A DNA stretch of 64,000 bases from Enterococcus mundtii (GCF_002813755.1 NZ_CP018061.1:1106001-1170000); one strand, 5' to 3'; positions 21,599 to 31,875 are shown, counted from the first letter of the stretch. The notes: a model not told the origin generated them from the sequence alone. Translations and numbers: made by a program.

Positions 21599-23428
21599 TT
21601 GAATAAAAGAAATGACATCCGTAACGTAGCGATCATCGCCCACGTCGACCACGGAAAAACAACATTAGTTGATGAACTATTAAAACAATCTGACACATTA
21701 GACGCCCACACTCAATTACAAGAACGTGCGATGGACTCAAACGCACTTGAACAAGAACGTGGAATCACAATCTTAGCGAAAAATACAGCTGTTGATTATA
21801 AAGGGATTCGCGTCAATATCATGGATACACCTGGACACGCGGACTTCGGTGGTGAAGTAGAACGTATCATGAAAATGGTAGACGGCGTTGTCTTAGTTGT
21901 AGATGCCTATGAAGGCACCATGCCACAAACACGTTTCGTATTGAAAAAGGCTTTAGAACAACATATCACACCGATCGTTGTTGTAAACAAGATCGACAAA
22001 CCATCTGCTCGTCCAGAGTTCGTGGTAGATGAAGTCTTAGAATTATTTATCGAATTAGGCGCAGACGATGATCAATTGGATTTCCCAGTGATCTACGCAT
22101 CTGCTTTGAACGGAACATCAAGCTTATCCGATGATCCAGCGGACCAAGAACCAACAATGGCACCGATCTTTGATACAATTGTCGAAGCTATTCCTGCACC
22201 AGTTGACAATAGCGATGAACCTTTACAGTTCCAAGTATCATTACTTGATTACAATGATTATGTTGGACGTATCGGTATCGGCCGTGTCTTCAGAGGGAAA
22301 ATCAAAGTTGGTGACCAAGTATCACTGATCAAACTTGATGGCACAGTGAAGAAATTCCGTGTGACAAAATTATTTGGTTTCTTTGGCTTACAACGTTTAG
22401 AGATCCAAGAAGCTAAAGCTGGTGACTTGATCGCTGTCTCAGGAATGGAAGATATCTTCGTTGGGGAAACAGTTACACCAGTCGATCATCAAGAAGCATT
22501 ACCGATCTTGCATATCGATGAACCAACATTACAAATGACTTTCTTAGTCAATAACTCTCCATTTGCTGGACGCGAAGGAAAATACGTGACATCACGTAAA
22601 ATCGAAGAACGTTTGATGGCAGAATTACAAACAGACGTTTCACTTCGTGTTGAACCAACGAATTCACCAGATGCTTGGACAGTTTCAGGTCGTGGTGAAC
22701 TTCACTTATCGATCTTGATCGAGAACATGCGTCGTGAAGGTTATGAGTTACAAGTATCACGTCCAGAAGTTATCGAAAGAGAAATCGATGGCGTAAAATG
22801 TGAACCATTTGAACGTGTTCAAATCGACACACCAGAAGAATACATGGGTAGTGTCATCGAATCATTGAGCCAACGTAAAGGTGAAATGCAAGATATGGTT
22901 CATACAGGAAATGGTCAAATTCGTTTGACATTCTTGACACCTGCTCGTGGATTGATCGGTTACTCAACAGAATTCTTGTCAATGACTCGTGGTTACGGAA
23001 TCATGAACCATACATTTGATCAATACTTGCCAATGCTTCCTGGCCAAATTGGCGGACGTCACCAAGGTGCGTTAGTATCCATCGATACAGGTAAAGCAAC
23101 AACGTATTCAATCATGAGTATCGAAGAACGTGGTACTGTATTTGTTGAACCAGGTACAGAAGTCTACGAAGGTATGATCATCGGTGAAAACAGCCGTGAG
23201 AATGACTTGACAGTCAATATCACAAAAGCAAAACAAATGACTAACGTTCGTTCAGCTAACAAAGACCAAACATCAGTCATCAAAAAACCAAAACAATTAA
23301 CACTTGAAGAATCACTAGAATTCTTGAATGACGATGAATACTGTGAAGTAACTCCAGAAAACATCCGTCTAAGAAAACAAATCTTAGAAAAAAATGCACG
23401 TGAAAAAGCATCTAAAAAGAAAAAATAA
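21599..23428 (+). CDS. typA: Translational GTPase TypA/BipA
   Basis: TypA is a ribosome-associated GTPase related to EF-G, involved in ribosome assembly and stress adaptation. The 609-residue protein has the P-loop [10 protein letters not shown], switch [18 protein letters not shown], and the BipA C-terminal domain ([14 protein letters not shown]). Translation most likely starts at the TTG at 21599, which has AAAAAGGAG at 21581-21589 and gives the usual [17 protein letters not shown] start. An upstream in-frame TTG at 21557 has no binding site. Confidence 0.95.
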   Translation: MNKRNDIRNVAIIAHVDHGKTTLVDELLKQSDTLDAHTQLQERAMDSNALEQERGITILAKNTAVDYKGIRVNIMDTPGHADFGGEVERIMKMVDGVVLVVDAYEGTMPQTRFVLKKALEQHITPIVVVNKIDKPSARPEFVVDEVLELFIELGADDDQLDFPVIYASALNGTSSLSDDPADQEPTMAPIFDTIVEAIPAPVDNSDEPLQFQVSLLDYNDYVGRIGIGRVFRGKIKVGDQVSLIKLDGTVKKFRVTKLFGFFGLQRLEIQEAKAGDLIAVSGMEDIFVGETVTPVDHQEALPILHIDEPTLQMTFLVNNSPFAGREGKYVTSRKIEERLMAELQTDVSLRVEPTNSPDAWTVSGRGELHLSILIENMRREGYELQVSRPEVIEREIDGVKCEPFERVQIDTPEEYMGSVIESLSQRKGEMQDMVHTGNGQIRLTFLTPARGLIGYSTEFLSMTRGYGIMNHTFDQYLPMLPGQIGGRHQGALVSIDTGKATTYSIMSIEERGTVFVEPGTEVYEGMIIGENSRENDLTVNITKAKQMTNVRSANKDQTSVIKKPKQLTLEESLEFLNDDEYCEVTPENIRLRKQILEKNAREKASKKKK

Positions 23429-23504
23429 TGTTTTTGATCGAAGTTTAAAGGGAAACTAGCTCATTGTGAAAATGATGTTAGTGAAAAGAAATAATCGAAT
23501 GATT

Positions 23505-23547
23505 GGAACAGGCAGAAGGGCACTACTTTCTGTCTGTTCCTTTTTTT
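23505..23547 (+). terminator. Rho-independent terminator after typA
   Basis: GGAACAGGCAGAA pairs with TTTCTGTCTGTTCC and is followed by seven T, about 80 bases after the typA stop. Confidence 0.85.
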
Positions 23548-24334
23548 ATCTTTTTTAACGTAATGAGGCAGAAATCGCCCATTCTCTATAGGTCGGTGAT
23601 GAATGCCGTTCAGTATGAGGATTGCCGTTGGCAACTCGAAAACCGACATGTAAGGCGCATTGCCCTTCTATTTTATTCTACATTATAATCAGTCTATAAA
23701 AGAAAAGAGCTGATCTAACAATGGAATGAGATACTAATAATCATTCAGTGTTTCTTCTGTATTATCTTCTTGTACTGGTAACAAAATACCGTAGACAAGT
23801 GATTGATGATGAAACAACTAAATTTCCTAAAAAACTATTGTGAACGAACTGCAGAATTTTGTCACTTGCCTTTTTTTGATGGAGCCATGCGAAAGTCCAT
23901 GTTCGTCTTATATTCAAAGCACAACCAATATAGAAATTATAAACTTCATTTGTGCATATGAAGGTGCTCATTCATGATTAACAAAACACACATTTCTCAA
24001 AGTAAAGTACTATCTTGGGAAGTAAATCGAATAGTAGTCGTAACATGGAAAATTTAGAACACCTATTACATTGTAGAGAAAAAATAATTTAGGAAAAATT
24101 AAAATAATTAACGGGTAAAGAAATACCATTCTTGGAGCTGGTGTTTTTTTGATTATTCAATAGCATACTAAAAAAGTATGTTTTTTTTAGTAAACTCAAT
24201 TTAAATAACGCTTTTCTTTCAATATATACTGATTGAAATAGAAAAAATGGCGTTATAAAAAAAGGGTTTTCGTTCTAAACTAGAAAAGTAAAGTTTACAT
24301 ATATTATAGATTTGATAAGGAGGAGAAGCCTGCG
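23548..24334 (+). other. Gene-poor region with structured block and two orphan terminators
   Basis: No reading frame here has both length and a ribosome binding site. At 23592-23647, GTCGGT pairs with ACCGAC and encloses a tight hairpin TTGCC-GTT-GGCAA (23622-23634). A weak terminator-like hairpin ends in T7 at about 24124-24150. CATACT-AAAAA-AGTATG at 24164-24180 followed by eight T is a clear terminator with no gene ahead of it. The region may hold decayed sequence or an untranslated transcript. Confidence 0.4.
24164..24188 (+). terminator. Orphan Rho-independent terminator
   Basis: CATACT and AGTATG form a 6-bp stem with an A5 loop, followed by TTTTTTTT. No coding gene lies within 700 bases upstream on this strand after the typA terminator. 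Confidence 0.6.
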
Positions 24335-24475
24335 ATGAATAATATGGAATAAAACCATGCGACTAATCAACAAGCAAACGATTTGAGACACAAATCATTT
24401 GAAAAGGAGGAAGCGATGACCTTCAGTAAGGATAATAGACACCAACTGAATACTGACGCTCCTCCTGATGGGTAA
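24335..24475 (+). other. Two short leader reading frames with strong ribosome binding sites
   Basis: AAGGAGG at 24318-24324 precedes ATG at 24335 for a 5-residue frame (MNNME, stop 24350-24352). AAAGGAGG at 24403-24410 precedes ATG at 24416 for a 19-residue frame (MTFSKDNRHQLNTDAPPDG, stop 24473-24475). Both lie just upstream of the surface protein gene, which has its own GGAGG. They may be regulatory leader peptides or chance. Confidence 0.35.
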
Positions 24476-24494
24476 AATAAAGGAGGAACGAAAG

Positions 24495-25112
24495 GTGACT
24501 GTGCGAAAAAAGTTAATACATAGTACATTGATTGTTGGCATGATATTAGGGAATTTGAATGGGGTGATCGTCCAAGGCATATCAGCTGTCAATGAAAAAA
24601 ACAACAGCCAAACTAGACAATTGAAAACGGAGACAAGTAAGAAAACAAATGAGTCAAGTAATAATACAAATAGAGAAAAACAGAATAAAACAACGAAATC
24701 TACCAATGAGAAAAAGAGTAACAGTCAAAGTATAGCACCACAATATACGGAAGATGAGGTTAAAAAAATCATTTCAGATGGTATAAATGAGAGGTTTGGT
24801 TATCTTTATTCTGAAGCAATGAAGTCCTATGATCATGAATTTAAAATTGGTGAAGTCATCAAATTAGAGGGAGATTACCGAACTTGGCATTTTCAAACTG
24901 AAGAACCTGCTTTACCTCTTCCAGGTAGTTATTTAGTTGGTCAAATTTATTTAATCAATCGAATAAATTTAAACACACAGTGGGTTAGTGAAGGAATTAC
25001 TAAAAGTGGAAATTGGCATGTTCACTTTGAGTTGAGCAATCGTGGTACTGTTCTTAATGATGATAAAGCGACTATAACTATGACTAGATTGGCTAACAAT
25101 TCGGTTAATTGA
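24495..25112 (+). CDS. Secreted surface protein, N-terminal part (ends at an in-frame TGA)
   Basis: This 205-residue product begins at GTG 24495 with GGAGG at 24482-24486. Residues 1-31 look like a signal peptide (basic VTVRKK, hydrophobic core, cleavage near GISA). A low-complexity Asn/Lys/Thr/Ser stretch (about 33-78) follows, typical of cell-wall spanning or exposed linker, then an unrecognised globular region. The TGA at 25110-25112 is in the same frame as the large downstream ORF, with no spacer features. The natural reading is one surface protein gene split by a nonsense mutation, leaving a secreted but unanchored fragment here. Confidence 0.75.
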   Translation: MTVRKKLIHSTLIVGMILGNLNGVIVQGISAVNEKNNSQTRQLKTETSKKTNESSNNTNREKQNKTTKSTNEKKSNSQSIAPQYTEDEVKKIISDGINERFGYLYSEAMKSYDHEFKIGEVIKLEGDYRTWHFQTEEPALPLPGSYLVGQIYLINRINLNTQWVSEGITKSGNWHVHFELSNRGTVLNDDKATITMTRLANNSVN

Positions 25113-25118
25113 AATGAA

Positions 25119-28100
25119 TTGCTTGAAAATGTTAGGTTAGATCATGCCTATTCTCTAATGAGCAATGGCTTTGGAATAGAGCTATACAAGAAAAACGGTA
25201 ATGTGTCGTTTTTATCCGCTGAACAAGCTTTAGGGGACATTGAAGTAACCGTTAAAAATGGTCCACACAATTTGGATGAAGGCCAGAACGTGAATAATCT
25301 TGAGTTGCTTAGTTACCTCGATGTGAAGAATGCGAAAGGAACAGTTGCTGCAAACTGGGTAGAAAAACCTGATACAGCAAAGGTCGGCGAACAAAAGGGA
25401 AAAGTAAAAGTCACGGATTCAATTACTTCTAGAGAAACAGTGGTTGAAATCCCCTTTAATGTGAAACCTGGTCCGCTAAAAATGACTGCTAAATCTGGTA
25501 ACTTTGAAATCAATCAATATGATGAGTTACCAGATGCGATCAATTATTTTGATGTACCTAATCCAAATGGTTCCTATACAGTACAATGGTTTAGCAATAC
25601 GAATACCAATGTTGCAGGCCTACAAACTTGGCAGGCAAAAGCAACCGCAGAAGATGGACGTACCGCTGAAGCTTCTGTATCGATCAATGTAAAACCTCAT
25701 GAGGGATTAAAGGTCCAATTAAAACCCATTGAAGAGCGAGTGATGGGCAATGATTATCCATCATTTGCTTCTAATTTTAAGGATTATATCGATTCAGTCA
25801 CTATGCAAGGAGAACCTGTAGCTATTGAAGACTTGGAATTTGTTGCTGAGGAATCGAGTGAGCCTAATTTCACATACACTGGAGCTCAAACCGTTAAGCT
25901 GACTGTTCAAACAAGACACCCGAATAGTGGCGTGATGATCAAAGGTTCAGGAGAAACAACTATCAATGTGCTTTGGGGTCATACGATTTTCATGAGGTCT
26001 GCAAGCGGTGGCTCAGCTGGTGCATTTTCTTTAAAAACAGATAATTCAGGAAGCTCTACTGCAAAAATCGTCTTCGGTACCGGTATTCCTTCTACGATGA
26101 ATACAGCTGTTGGACCACTGACGTCACCATTTTCTTTGTACTACTCATTTGAAGTTTTACGAGGAGCAACCACTGTTTATAGTCAAGATGTGTCAAATCG
26201 TGCCACATTACAACAAATCATGGATCAATTTGGAAACACCTCATCAACGATCGATGTCCGTTACGATGATGTCATTAAGATCTATCATCCAGAACGAACG
26301 CCGAATAGTTCAGTCGTGATGATCGATGAAAAAGAAGAGGATTATACCTATGATTCTGAGTATGCATACTATAAGATCACACCGTATGGATTTGATCCGT
26401 TTCCGGTATTAGATGCAGAATCTTCGCAAAAAAGCTTTGTACTTGGAGAAAATACCTCTATGATTGAACCAGCCTCTTTATTGAAAAATGTAACCATCAA
26501 TGGTCGTACAATCGATAGTAAGGATTATACCGTAGAAGCTCTTGTTGATTTTGATACTCATGCGATTGGTGCGAGAAAAATGAATCTAAATGTCACAACG
26601 AATGATGGTCTAGCAACGAAAGAATTCGAAGTCGATTATCAAGTCAAATGGGGAAGCACATTTGTATTGAAAGGCTTGGATAATGCAACCGTTGGAGCAT
26701 TTAGTCTACTGAAAGAAAACGATCAATGGGCATTGCATGCTAGTCCAGGTGTAAGTGGGACGGACTTGAGTCAACCGGTCAATAATCATTTTGGACGAGA
26801 CACCTACTATGGCATTGAAGTGATCGAAAATATTACCACCAAGTATCAATATAACGTACTAGGGAATCAATCGATTAGAGAAGGAATCGAAGGGTTCAAT
26901 CAAGGAAAACCTTTGAATGTCAAACAAGGCGACGTCATCAAAGTGTATCATGCAGAACCAACAGGTAATAGTTTATTGATGCAAGATGAATTAGCAAAAG
27001 ACTTTACGATGGGTTCAAATGATGCCTATTACGAAGTCACAGAACATGGGTTAGAACCGATCCTCGCGATTTCTACGGATACCAAACCACAAGAATTTAG
27101 CTTAGGTGATGATGCCACGGGGATTGATGGAACGCAACTGATCAATCAGGTAACGATCAACGGTACCGAGCTAACACCGGATCTATATACAGTGAAACAA
27201 TTAGGAAACTTCGATACAACCACAGTCGGTCAAAAAGAACTTGCTATCCAATTTGACACGAAAGATGGGGTAGTATCAAAAGTCATCACAGTGCCTTATG
27301 AAGTGAAATGGGGCAGAACGATTGTGATGAAATCTAGCACTGGTGGTTCAGCAGGTGTTTTCTCACTGCAAACTACTAATACGACCAGACAATTGAAAAT
27401 CCATCAAGGGTTTGACTCGCCATTAGATGAGCGCTTAGGAAACGATCAAGACCTCTATTATTCAATTGAAGTCTTACGTGGCGAAAGAGTCCAGTATAGT
27501 CAAGAAGTCCCAGGTCGTGTCACGCTACAAGACGTCATCAACGGTTTTGGAACTAATGGTACTCAAGCTGTCACTGTCCAGTTAGATGATGTGATCAAAA
27601 TTTATCACCCGCAAAAATCTCCTGGTAGCTCGGTACTGATGGTCGATGAACTAGAAGAGGACTTCACGTATGGTTCAGATTATGCGTATTACAAAGTAAC
27701 GACTTATGGTTTTGAAGCAATGCCAGTCATGGAAGTCCATACAGCTAATAAAGCATTTTATCTCGCGCAAGATGTGACTACTGCAGCTGATGCTGAATTA
27801 ATTGATCGTGTGACGATCAACGGCAAAACAGTTGATCCAGAGGAATACACAATCGAAAGACGTTCAGAAATCGATACGACGACGGTAGGAAATAAAAACG
27901 TCGCTATGCGTGTGAAAATGAACGATGGTTTAACTAGTGTACAAGTTGAACTTCCTTATCAAGTCAAATGGGGAAGTACATTTATTCTGAAAGGTGAAGA
28001 AAAAGAAGGGAAAAAAGGTATCGTCGGTTCTTTTAGTCTGCTTGATCAAAATGACCAGTTGGCTATCTATGCCACAAAAGGTGAAGATGAAACAGAACTT

Positions 28101-29603
28101 AATGCGCCAGTCAATTCTGCTTATGGTCGTAATGCCTATTATCGAATCGATATCCTAGCAGATCCTAAAAATAAAGCCAATAGTTTATTTCCCGATAACA
28201 TCAAATATACTTATGAAGTGGCAGGTAATCAAACGGTTCGTCAAGCAATCGAAGGGTTCAATAATGGGCAATCATTACCTGTGGAAGAAGGAGACATTTT
28301 CCGTGTCTACCATGCAGAAACAGATAACCAGAACTTACTGATGTGGGATGATATCGTCAAAAACTATACAGCTGGGTTGAATTACGCTTATTATGAAGTC
28401 AAGAATGGAGAGTTTGAGCCAATTACGATGATCCACGCAGATGTTGCTAGTCAGGAACTTGTCTTAGGTGAAGATACCAGTGAAGTAGACGTGACAACGT
28501 TGATTGACAATGTTGCATTTAACGGACAGAGTTTGAACACAGAGCTTTATAAAGTAGAACAAACGGGAGCGTTTGATACGCATACGACAGGAGAAAAAAC
28601 AGTAACGGTAAAAGTATCAACGGCAGATGGTGTTTCTTCGACTGACATCGAAGTGCCATATGAAGTGAAATGGGGCAGCACGATCCATTTAAAAAATCGT
28701 AAAGGTGAAACGGTTGGATCATTTGGACTACTTAAAAACAGCAAACAAATCGAGATCCAATCTGTCCAAGGAACCGATCAAACAGTGTTGAAGAATCGAG
28801 TGAATGAATACGATGACACCGAAGTATATTATGGAATCGAAATTCTCAACGAACGTAAGCAAAGCAAATATCAATACGAGGTTCGTGGTACACAAACGAT
28901 CGAGCAAGCAATTTCACGTTTTAATACTGGTAAATCACTGGCGGTGACCCCAGGTGATATCGTGAAGGTTTATCACGTAGATACTAGTAACAATTTATTG
29001 ATGGCAGAAGAGAACGAACGAAACTACACCTATGGCAGTAATTACGCTTATTATAAGGTAACAGATTATGGTTTTGAGCCTACAGGTGAGTTAACAGTTG
29101 AACCTGCTCAGCCTTCTTTTGCACAAGGCACTGAAAGAGTTGACCTGAAATCGTTAGTAAAAGAAGTTAAAGTCAATGGACGTGTAATACCTAAAAATGT
29201 CTATACTGTTTCTTTAGATGGGTCATCTGAAATCGATACAGAAACTATGGGAAGTCGCTTTGTTTCTCTCGATGTCAAAGTGGACCGTAGTTATGGGAGT
29301 TTATCTACTCGTACAGAATCTTCCTATGAAATCGTTGAACCTGGCCAAGAAACAACGCCAGGAGAAGAGGACGCTAGTGCAGAAGATGGTACTGGCACAT
29401 CCAACGACCCAAATGCAGATGGAATTTCAGCAGAGACTGGTTTAGGTGAGGGTTCCGCAGCAGAAGGTGATGAGAGCAAATTGCCACAAACCAATCAAAC
29501 CATCAATCGAGTACTGCCATATATTGGTGCATGTTTCGTACTAGTAGTAGGATTTGTTTTATGGAAACGAAAAATGTCTAAAAAATCGTTTGATAAACAG
29601 TAA
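25119..29603 (+). CDS. Large repeat-containing cell-wall surface protein, C-terminal part after in-frame TGA (probable pseudogene fragment)
   Basis: This frame of 1494 residues has no signal peptide and no ribosome binding site at its first TTG, and continues the frame of the preceding secreted fragment. Five modules of about 220 residues begin at VLWG 284, VKWG 509, VKWG 729, VKWG 949 and VKWG 1183. Each ends in an Ig-like segment (VTING...TVG...VPYEVKWG). An acidic Gly/Ser/Glu linker (about 1407-1453) leads to LPQTN (1455-1459), a hydrophobic helix and KRKMSKK, which is a sortase signal with Asn in place of Gly. It resembles enterococcal MSCRAMM-like adhesins; the ligand is unknown. Confidence 0.75.
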   Translation: MLENVRLDHAYSLMSNGFGIELYKKNGNVSFLSAEQALGDIEVTVKNGPHNLDEGQNVNNLELLSYLDVKNAKGTVAANWVEKPDTAKVGEQKGKVKVTDSITSRETVVEIPFNVKPGPLKMTAKSGNFEINQYDELPDAINYFDVPNPNGSYTVQWFSNTNTNVAGLQTWQAKATAEDGRTAEASVSINVKPHEGLKVQLKPIEERVMGNDYPSFASNFKDYIDSVTMQGEPVAIEDLEFVAEESSEPNFTYTGAQTVKLTVQTRHPNSGVMIKGSGETTINVLWGHTIFMRSASGGSAGAFSLKTDNSGSSTAKIVFGTGIPSTMNTAVGPLTSPFSLYYSFEVLRGATTVYSQDVSNRATLQQIMDQFGNTSSTIDVRYDDVIKIYHPERTPNSSVVMIDEKEEDYTYDSEYAYYKITPYGFDPFPVLDAESSQKSFVLGENTSMIEPASLLKNVTINGRTIDSKDYTVEALVDFDTHAIGARKMNLNVTTNDGLATKEFEVDYQVKWGSTFVLKGLDNATVGAFSLLKENDQWALHASPGVSGTDLSQPVNNHFGRDTYYGIEVIENITTKYQYNVLGNQSIREGIEGFNQGKPLNVKQGDVIKVYHAEPTGNSLLMQDELAKDFTMGSNDAYYEVTEHGLEPILAISTDTKPQEFSLGDDATGIDGTQLINQVTINGTELTPDLYTVKQLGNFDTTTVGQKELAIQFDTKDGVVSKVITVPYEVKWGRTIVMKSSTGGSAGVFSLQTTNTTRQLKIHQGFDSPLDERLGNDQDLYYSIEVLRGERVQYSQEVPGRVTLQDVINGFGTNGTQAVTVQLDDVIKIYHPQKSPGSSVLMVDELEEDFTYGSDYAYYKVTTYGFEAMPVMEVHTANKAFYLAQDVTTAADAELIDRVTINGKTVDPEEYTIERRSEIDTTTVGNKNVAMRVKMNDGLTSVQVELPYQVKWGSTFILKGEEKEGKKGIVGSFSLLDQNDQLAIYATKGEDETELNAPVNSAYGRNAYYRIDILADPKNKANSLFPDNIKYTYEVAGNQTVRQAIEGFNNGQSLPVEEGDIFRVYHAETDNQNLLMWDDIVKNYTAGLNYAYYEVKNGEFEPITMIHADVASQELVLGEDTSEVDVTTLIDNVAFNGQSLNTELYKVEQTGAFDTHTTGEKTVTVKVSTADGVSSTDIEVPYEVKWGSTIHLKNRKGETVGSFGLLKNSKQIEIQSVQGTDQTVLKNRVNEYDDTEVYYGIEILNERKQSKYQYEVRGTQTIEQAISRFNTGKSLAVTPGDIVKVYHVDTSNNLLMAEENERNYTYGSNYAYYKVTDYGFEPTGELTVEPAQPSFAQGTERVDLKSLVKEVKVNGRVIPKNVYTVSLDGSSEIDTETMGSRFVSLDVKVDRSYGSLSTRTESSYEIVEPGQETTPGEEDASAEDGTGTSNDPNADGISAETGLGEGSAAEGDESKLPQTNQTINRVLPYIGACFVLVVGFVLWKRKMSKKSFDKQ

Positions 29604-29626
29604 CCGATAGTTAAAATGACAACGAA

Positions 29627-29681
29627 GCAGTTGAAAGAGCGAAAGTGATAATTACTTTGGCATCCTTTCAACTGTTTTTTT
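29627..29681 (+). terminator. Rho-independent terminator after the surface protein gene
   Basis: AGCAGTTGAAAG pairs with CTTTCAACTGTT around an internal hairpin, followed by a T-run. Confidence 0.8.
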
Positions 29682-30026
29682 ATGATCACTAAAGGAGTCA
29701 CGGACAAGAAATATAAAAATAAATCCTATGAGCAAAAAACAAAATTCTCATAATAGGAAGTCAATCATTAGCTGTGGAGAACTTAAAGAAACAAAAAATG
29801 AAAGCAAGAATGGCAAGATGAATTTTTTAAAGAACTTTTAAAAGACTCGGAATGCTCTATTTTTAGTTTCACAAACGGTATTTTGTTTCACGGAGTGAGA
29901 CTTGCTCTTATGAGCAGACAGAAGTAGAATAGATAGTACATGTCAAATGAATCATTGGAGAAAATGCGTAATTAATAGTTAGATGAAAGAAGTAAAACTT
30001 GAAAGTGTAAAAACAAACAGAAATCG
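29682..30026 (+). other. Intergenic region before recQ, no gene seen
   Basis: This AT-rich stretch has stop codons in every frame. GTTTCAC occurs twice within 30 bases near 29868 and 29885, the second followed by GTGAGAC. I see no clear promoter or terminator. Confidence 0.3.
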
Positions 30027-30038
30027 AGGAGGGCGCAT

Positions 30039-31826
30039 GTGGAGCAGTTATTAAAAAAATATTTTGGATATGAGCTTTTCCGCCCAGGCCAAAAAGAAAT
30101 CATTGAAAAAATCATGGCTCAAGAAGATGTCTTGGGTATCATGCCGACTGGAAGCGGAAAATCAATATGTTATCAGCTACCTGCGCTAGCCTTGGAAGGG
30201 TTGACGATCGTCGTTTCTCCCTTGATCTCTTTGATGAAAGATCAAGTGGATGCTGCGAATCAACTGGGGATTGCTGCTACGTTTATCAATAGTTCATTAG
30301 AAGGATATGAAGTGGCACAACGTTTTCGTTCATTAGATGAGGGAAAGTATCAATTGTTATATGTTGCACCAGAACGTTTTATCATGCCTGATTTTATCCA
30401 AGCGATGAATCGTTGGTCCGTTCGCTTGATTGCCATTGATGAAGCCCACTGTATCTCGCAATGGGGGCATGATTTTAGACCCAGTTATTTGCAGATGGCG
30501 AATATTTTAGAAGGTATTCCTCAGCGTCCGCCCATCGTGGCCTTGACAGCAACTGCTACTGTCCCTGTAGCAACAGATATCAAAAGACTTTTAAAAATCC
30601 CTGAAAAGAACCATATTCAAACTGGATTTGCACGAGAAAATCTAAGGTTGCAGGTTATCAAAGATCAAAAAAAAGAACAATATTTGGTCGAGTATTTAAA
30701 AGTGAATCAAAATCAATCAGGCATCATTTATGCCGCGACTAGAAAAGAAGTGGATCGACTATATCAGTTGTTGGCGAAATTTGGTTTTTCCGTTGGCAGA
30801 TACCACGGCGGTATTTCAGAAAGGGAACGGACGGAAATGCAAGAAGCTTTCCTCTATGATCGTATCCAACTATTAGTAGCAACCAACGCTTTTGGAATGG
30901 GAATCAATAAAAGTAATATTCGGTTTGTCATTCACTACCAAATACCAGGTTCATTAGAAGCATATTATCAGGAAGCTGGTCGTGCCGGAAGAGATGGCTT
31001 ACCTAGTGAAGCCATTTTGCTATTTGCGCCACAAGATGTGCAAGTCCAAAAGTTTTTTGTTCAACAATCGCAACGTGAGGAAGCACAAAAACATAAGGAA
31101 TACGACAAGATCCGAGCCATGACTGAATACGTCCATATCGAATCCTGTCTGCAACAATATATTCTTTCTTACTTTGGAGAAGCAAGCGAGCCTTGTCAGC
31201 GTTGTGGCAACTGTCTTGATGATCGTGAACTGGTCGATGTGACCACAGAAACGCAAATGGTTTTGTCTTGTTTGAAACGAATGGGTGAAAACTACGGAAA
31301 ACAATTACTAATGAAAGTCCTTGCCGGATCAAAAGATCAGAAAATCAAACAGTTTCAGTTTGATCGATTGTCTACGTATGGTCTACTAAGGAATCTGTCA
31401 CAAAAAAATATATTGCAGTTGATCGACTATCTGATTTCAAGTGGCTACTTACTTGCGGCTAGTGGTGAATACCCTGTTTTGAAAGTCAGCGATCTTGGGG
31501 TGCAAGTGCTTATGGGAAAAGTAACTGTACACAAAAAGGAACCCAAAAAAGTGCAACAATTGTCGCATGATGAAACAGATGGTCTATTTGAAGTATTACG
31601 CCAGTTACGGACCGATTTAGCTGCTGACGCGGGCGTTCCACCATACGTTGTTTTTTCAGATGCAACACTCAAAGAAATGAGTCGTAATCGTCCAAAAGAC
31701 CGATTGGCACTTCTCCAAATCAAAGGGGTAGGACAAAGCAAGCTCGATAAGTATGGTGAAATGTTCTTGCAATCAATCCAAAATTTCCAAGAAAGCGCTA
31801 CGCAAAGTGATAGTGAAAAAACATAA
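30039..31826 (+). CDS. recQ: ATP-dependent DNA helicase RecQ
   Basis: RecQ is a 3'-5' helicase for recombination and replication-fork repair. The 595-residue protein has Walker A TGSGKS (37-42), DEAH (134-137), the helicase C motif QEAGRAGRDG, a zinc-binding cysteine cluster (CLQQ...CQRCGNC), the RQC winged helix and a C-terminal HRDC domain. Translation starts at GTG 30039 after AGGAGGG; an overlapping ATG at 30037 is out of frame and stops at once. It is monocistronic. Confidence 0.95.
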   Translation: MEQLLKKYFGYELFRPGQKEIIEKIMAQEDVLGIMPTGSGKSICYQLPALALEGLTIVVSPLISLMKDQVDAANQLGIAATFINSSLEGYEVAQRFRSLDEGKYQLLYVAPERFIMPDFIQAMNRWSVRLIAIDEAHCISQWGHDFRPSYLQMANILEGIPQRPPIVALTATATVPVATDIKRLLKIPEKNHIQTGFARENLRLQVIKDQKKEQYLVEYLKVNQNQSGIIYAATRKEVDRLYQLLAKFGFSVGRYHGGISERERTEMQEAFLYDRIQLLVATNAFGMGINKSNIRFVIHYQIPGSLEAYYQEAGRAGRDGLPSEAILLFAPQDVQVQKFFVQQSQREEAQKHKEYDKIRAMTEYVHIESCLQQYILSYFGEASEPCQRCGNCLDDRELVDVTTETQMVLSCLKRMGENYGKQLLMKVLAGSKDQKIKQFQFDRLSTYGLLRNLSQKNILQLIDYLISSGYLLAASGEYPVLKVSDLGVQVLMGKVTVHKKEPKKVQQLSHDETDGLFEVLRQLRTDLAADAGVPPYVVFSDATLKEMSRNRPKDRLALLQIKGVGQSKLDKYGEMFLQSIQNFQESATQSDSEKT

Positions 31827-31833
31827 AAAAAAG

Positions 31834-31850
31834 CCTAGATAAATCTAGGT
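31834..31850 (+). terminator. Hairpin after recQ, weak terminator
   Basis: CCTAGAT and ATCTAGG form a perfect 7-bp stem, but the following bases (TTCTTGCTC) are only partly T. Confidence 0.4.
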
Positions 31851-31875
31851 TCTTGCTCAGTTATCGCGTAAAATA

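Noticed and set aside
23461-23688. Overlapping 60-residue frames after typA
   Set aside because: They run through the typA terminator, have no ribosome binding site and overlap each other on opposite strands.
25110-25112. Selenocysteine readthrough of the TGA in the surface protein
   Set aside because: No selenocysteine insertion hairpin is evident, the position has no catalytic context, and no sel genes are present; a nonsense mutation is simpler.
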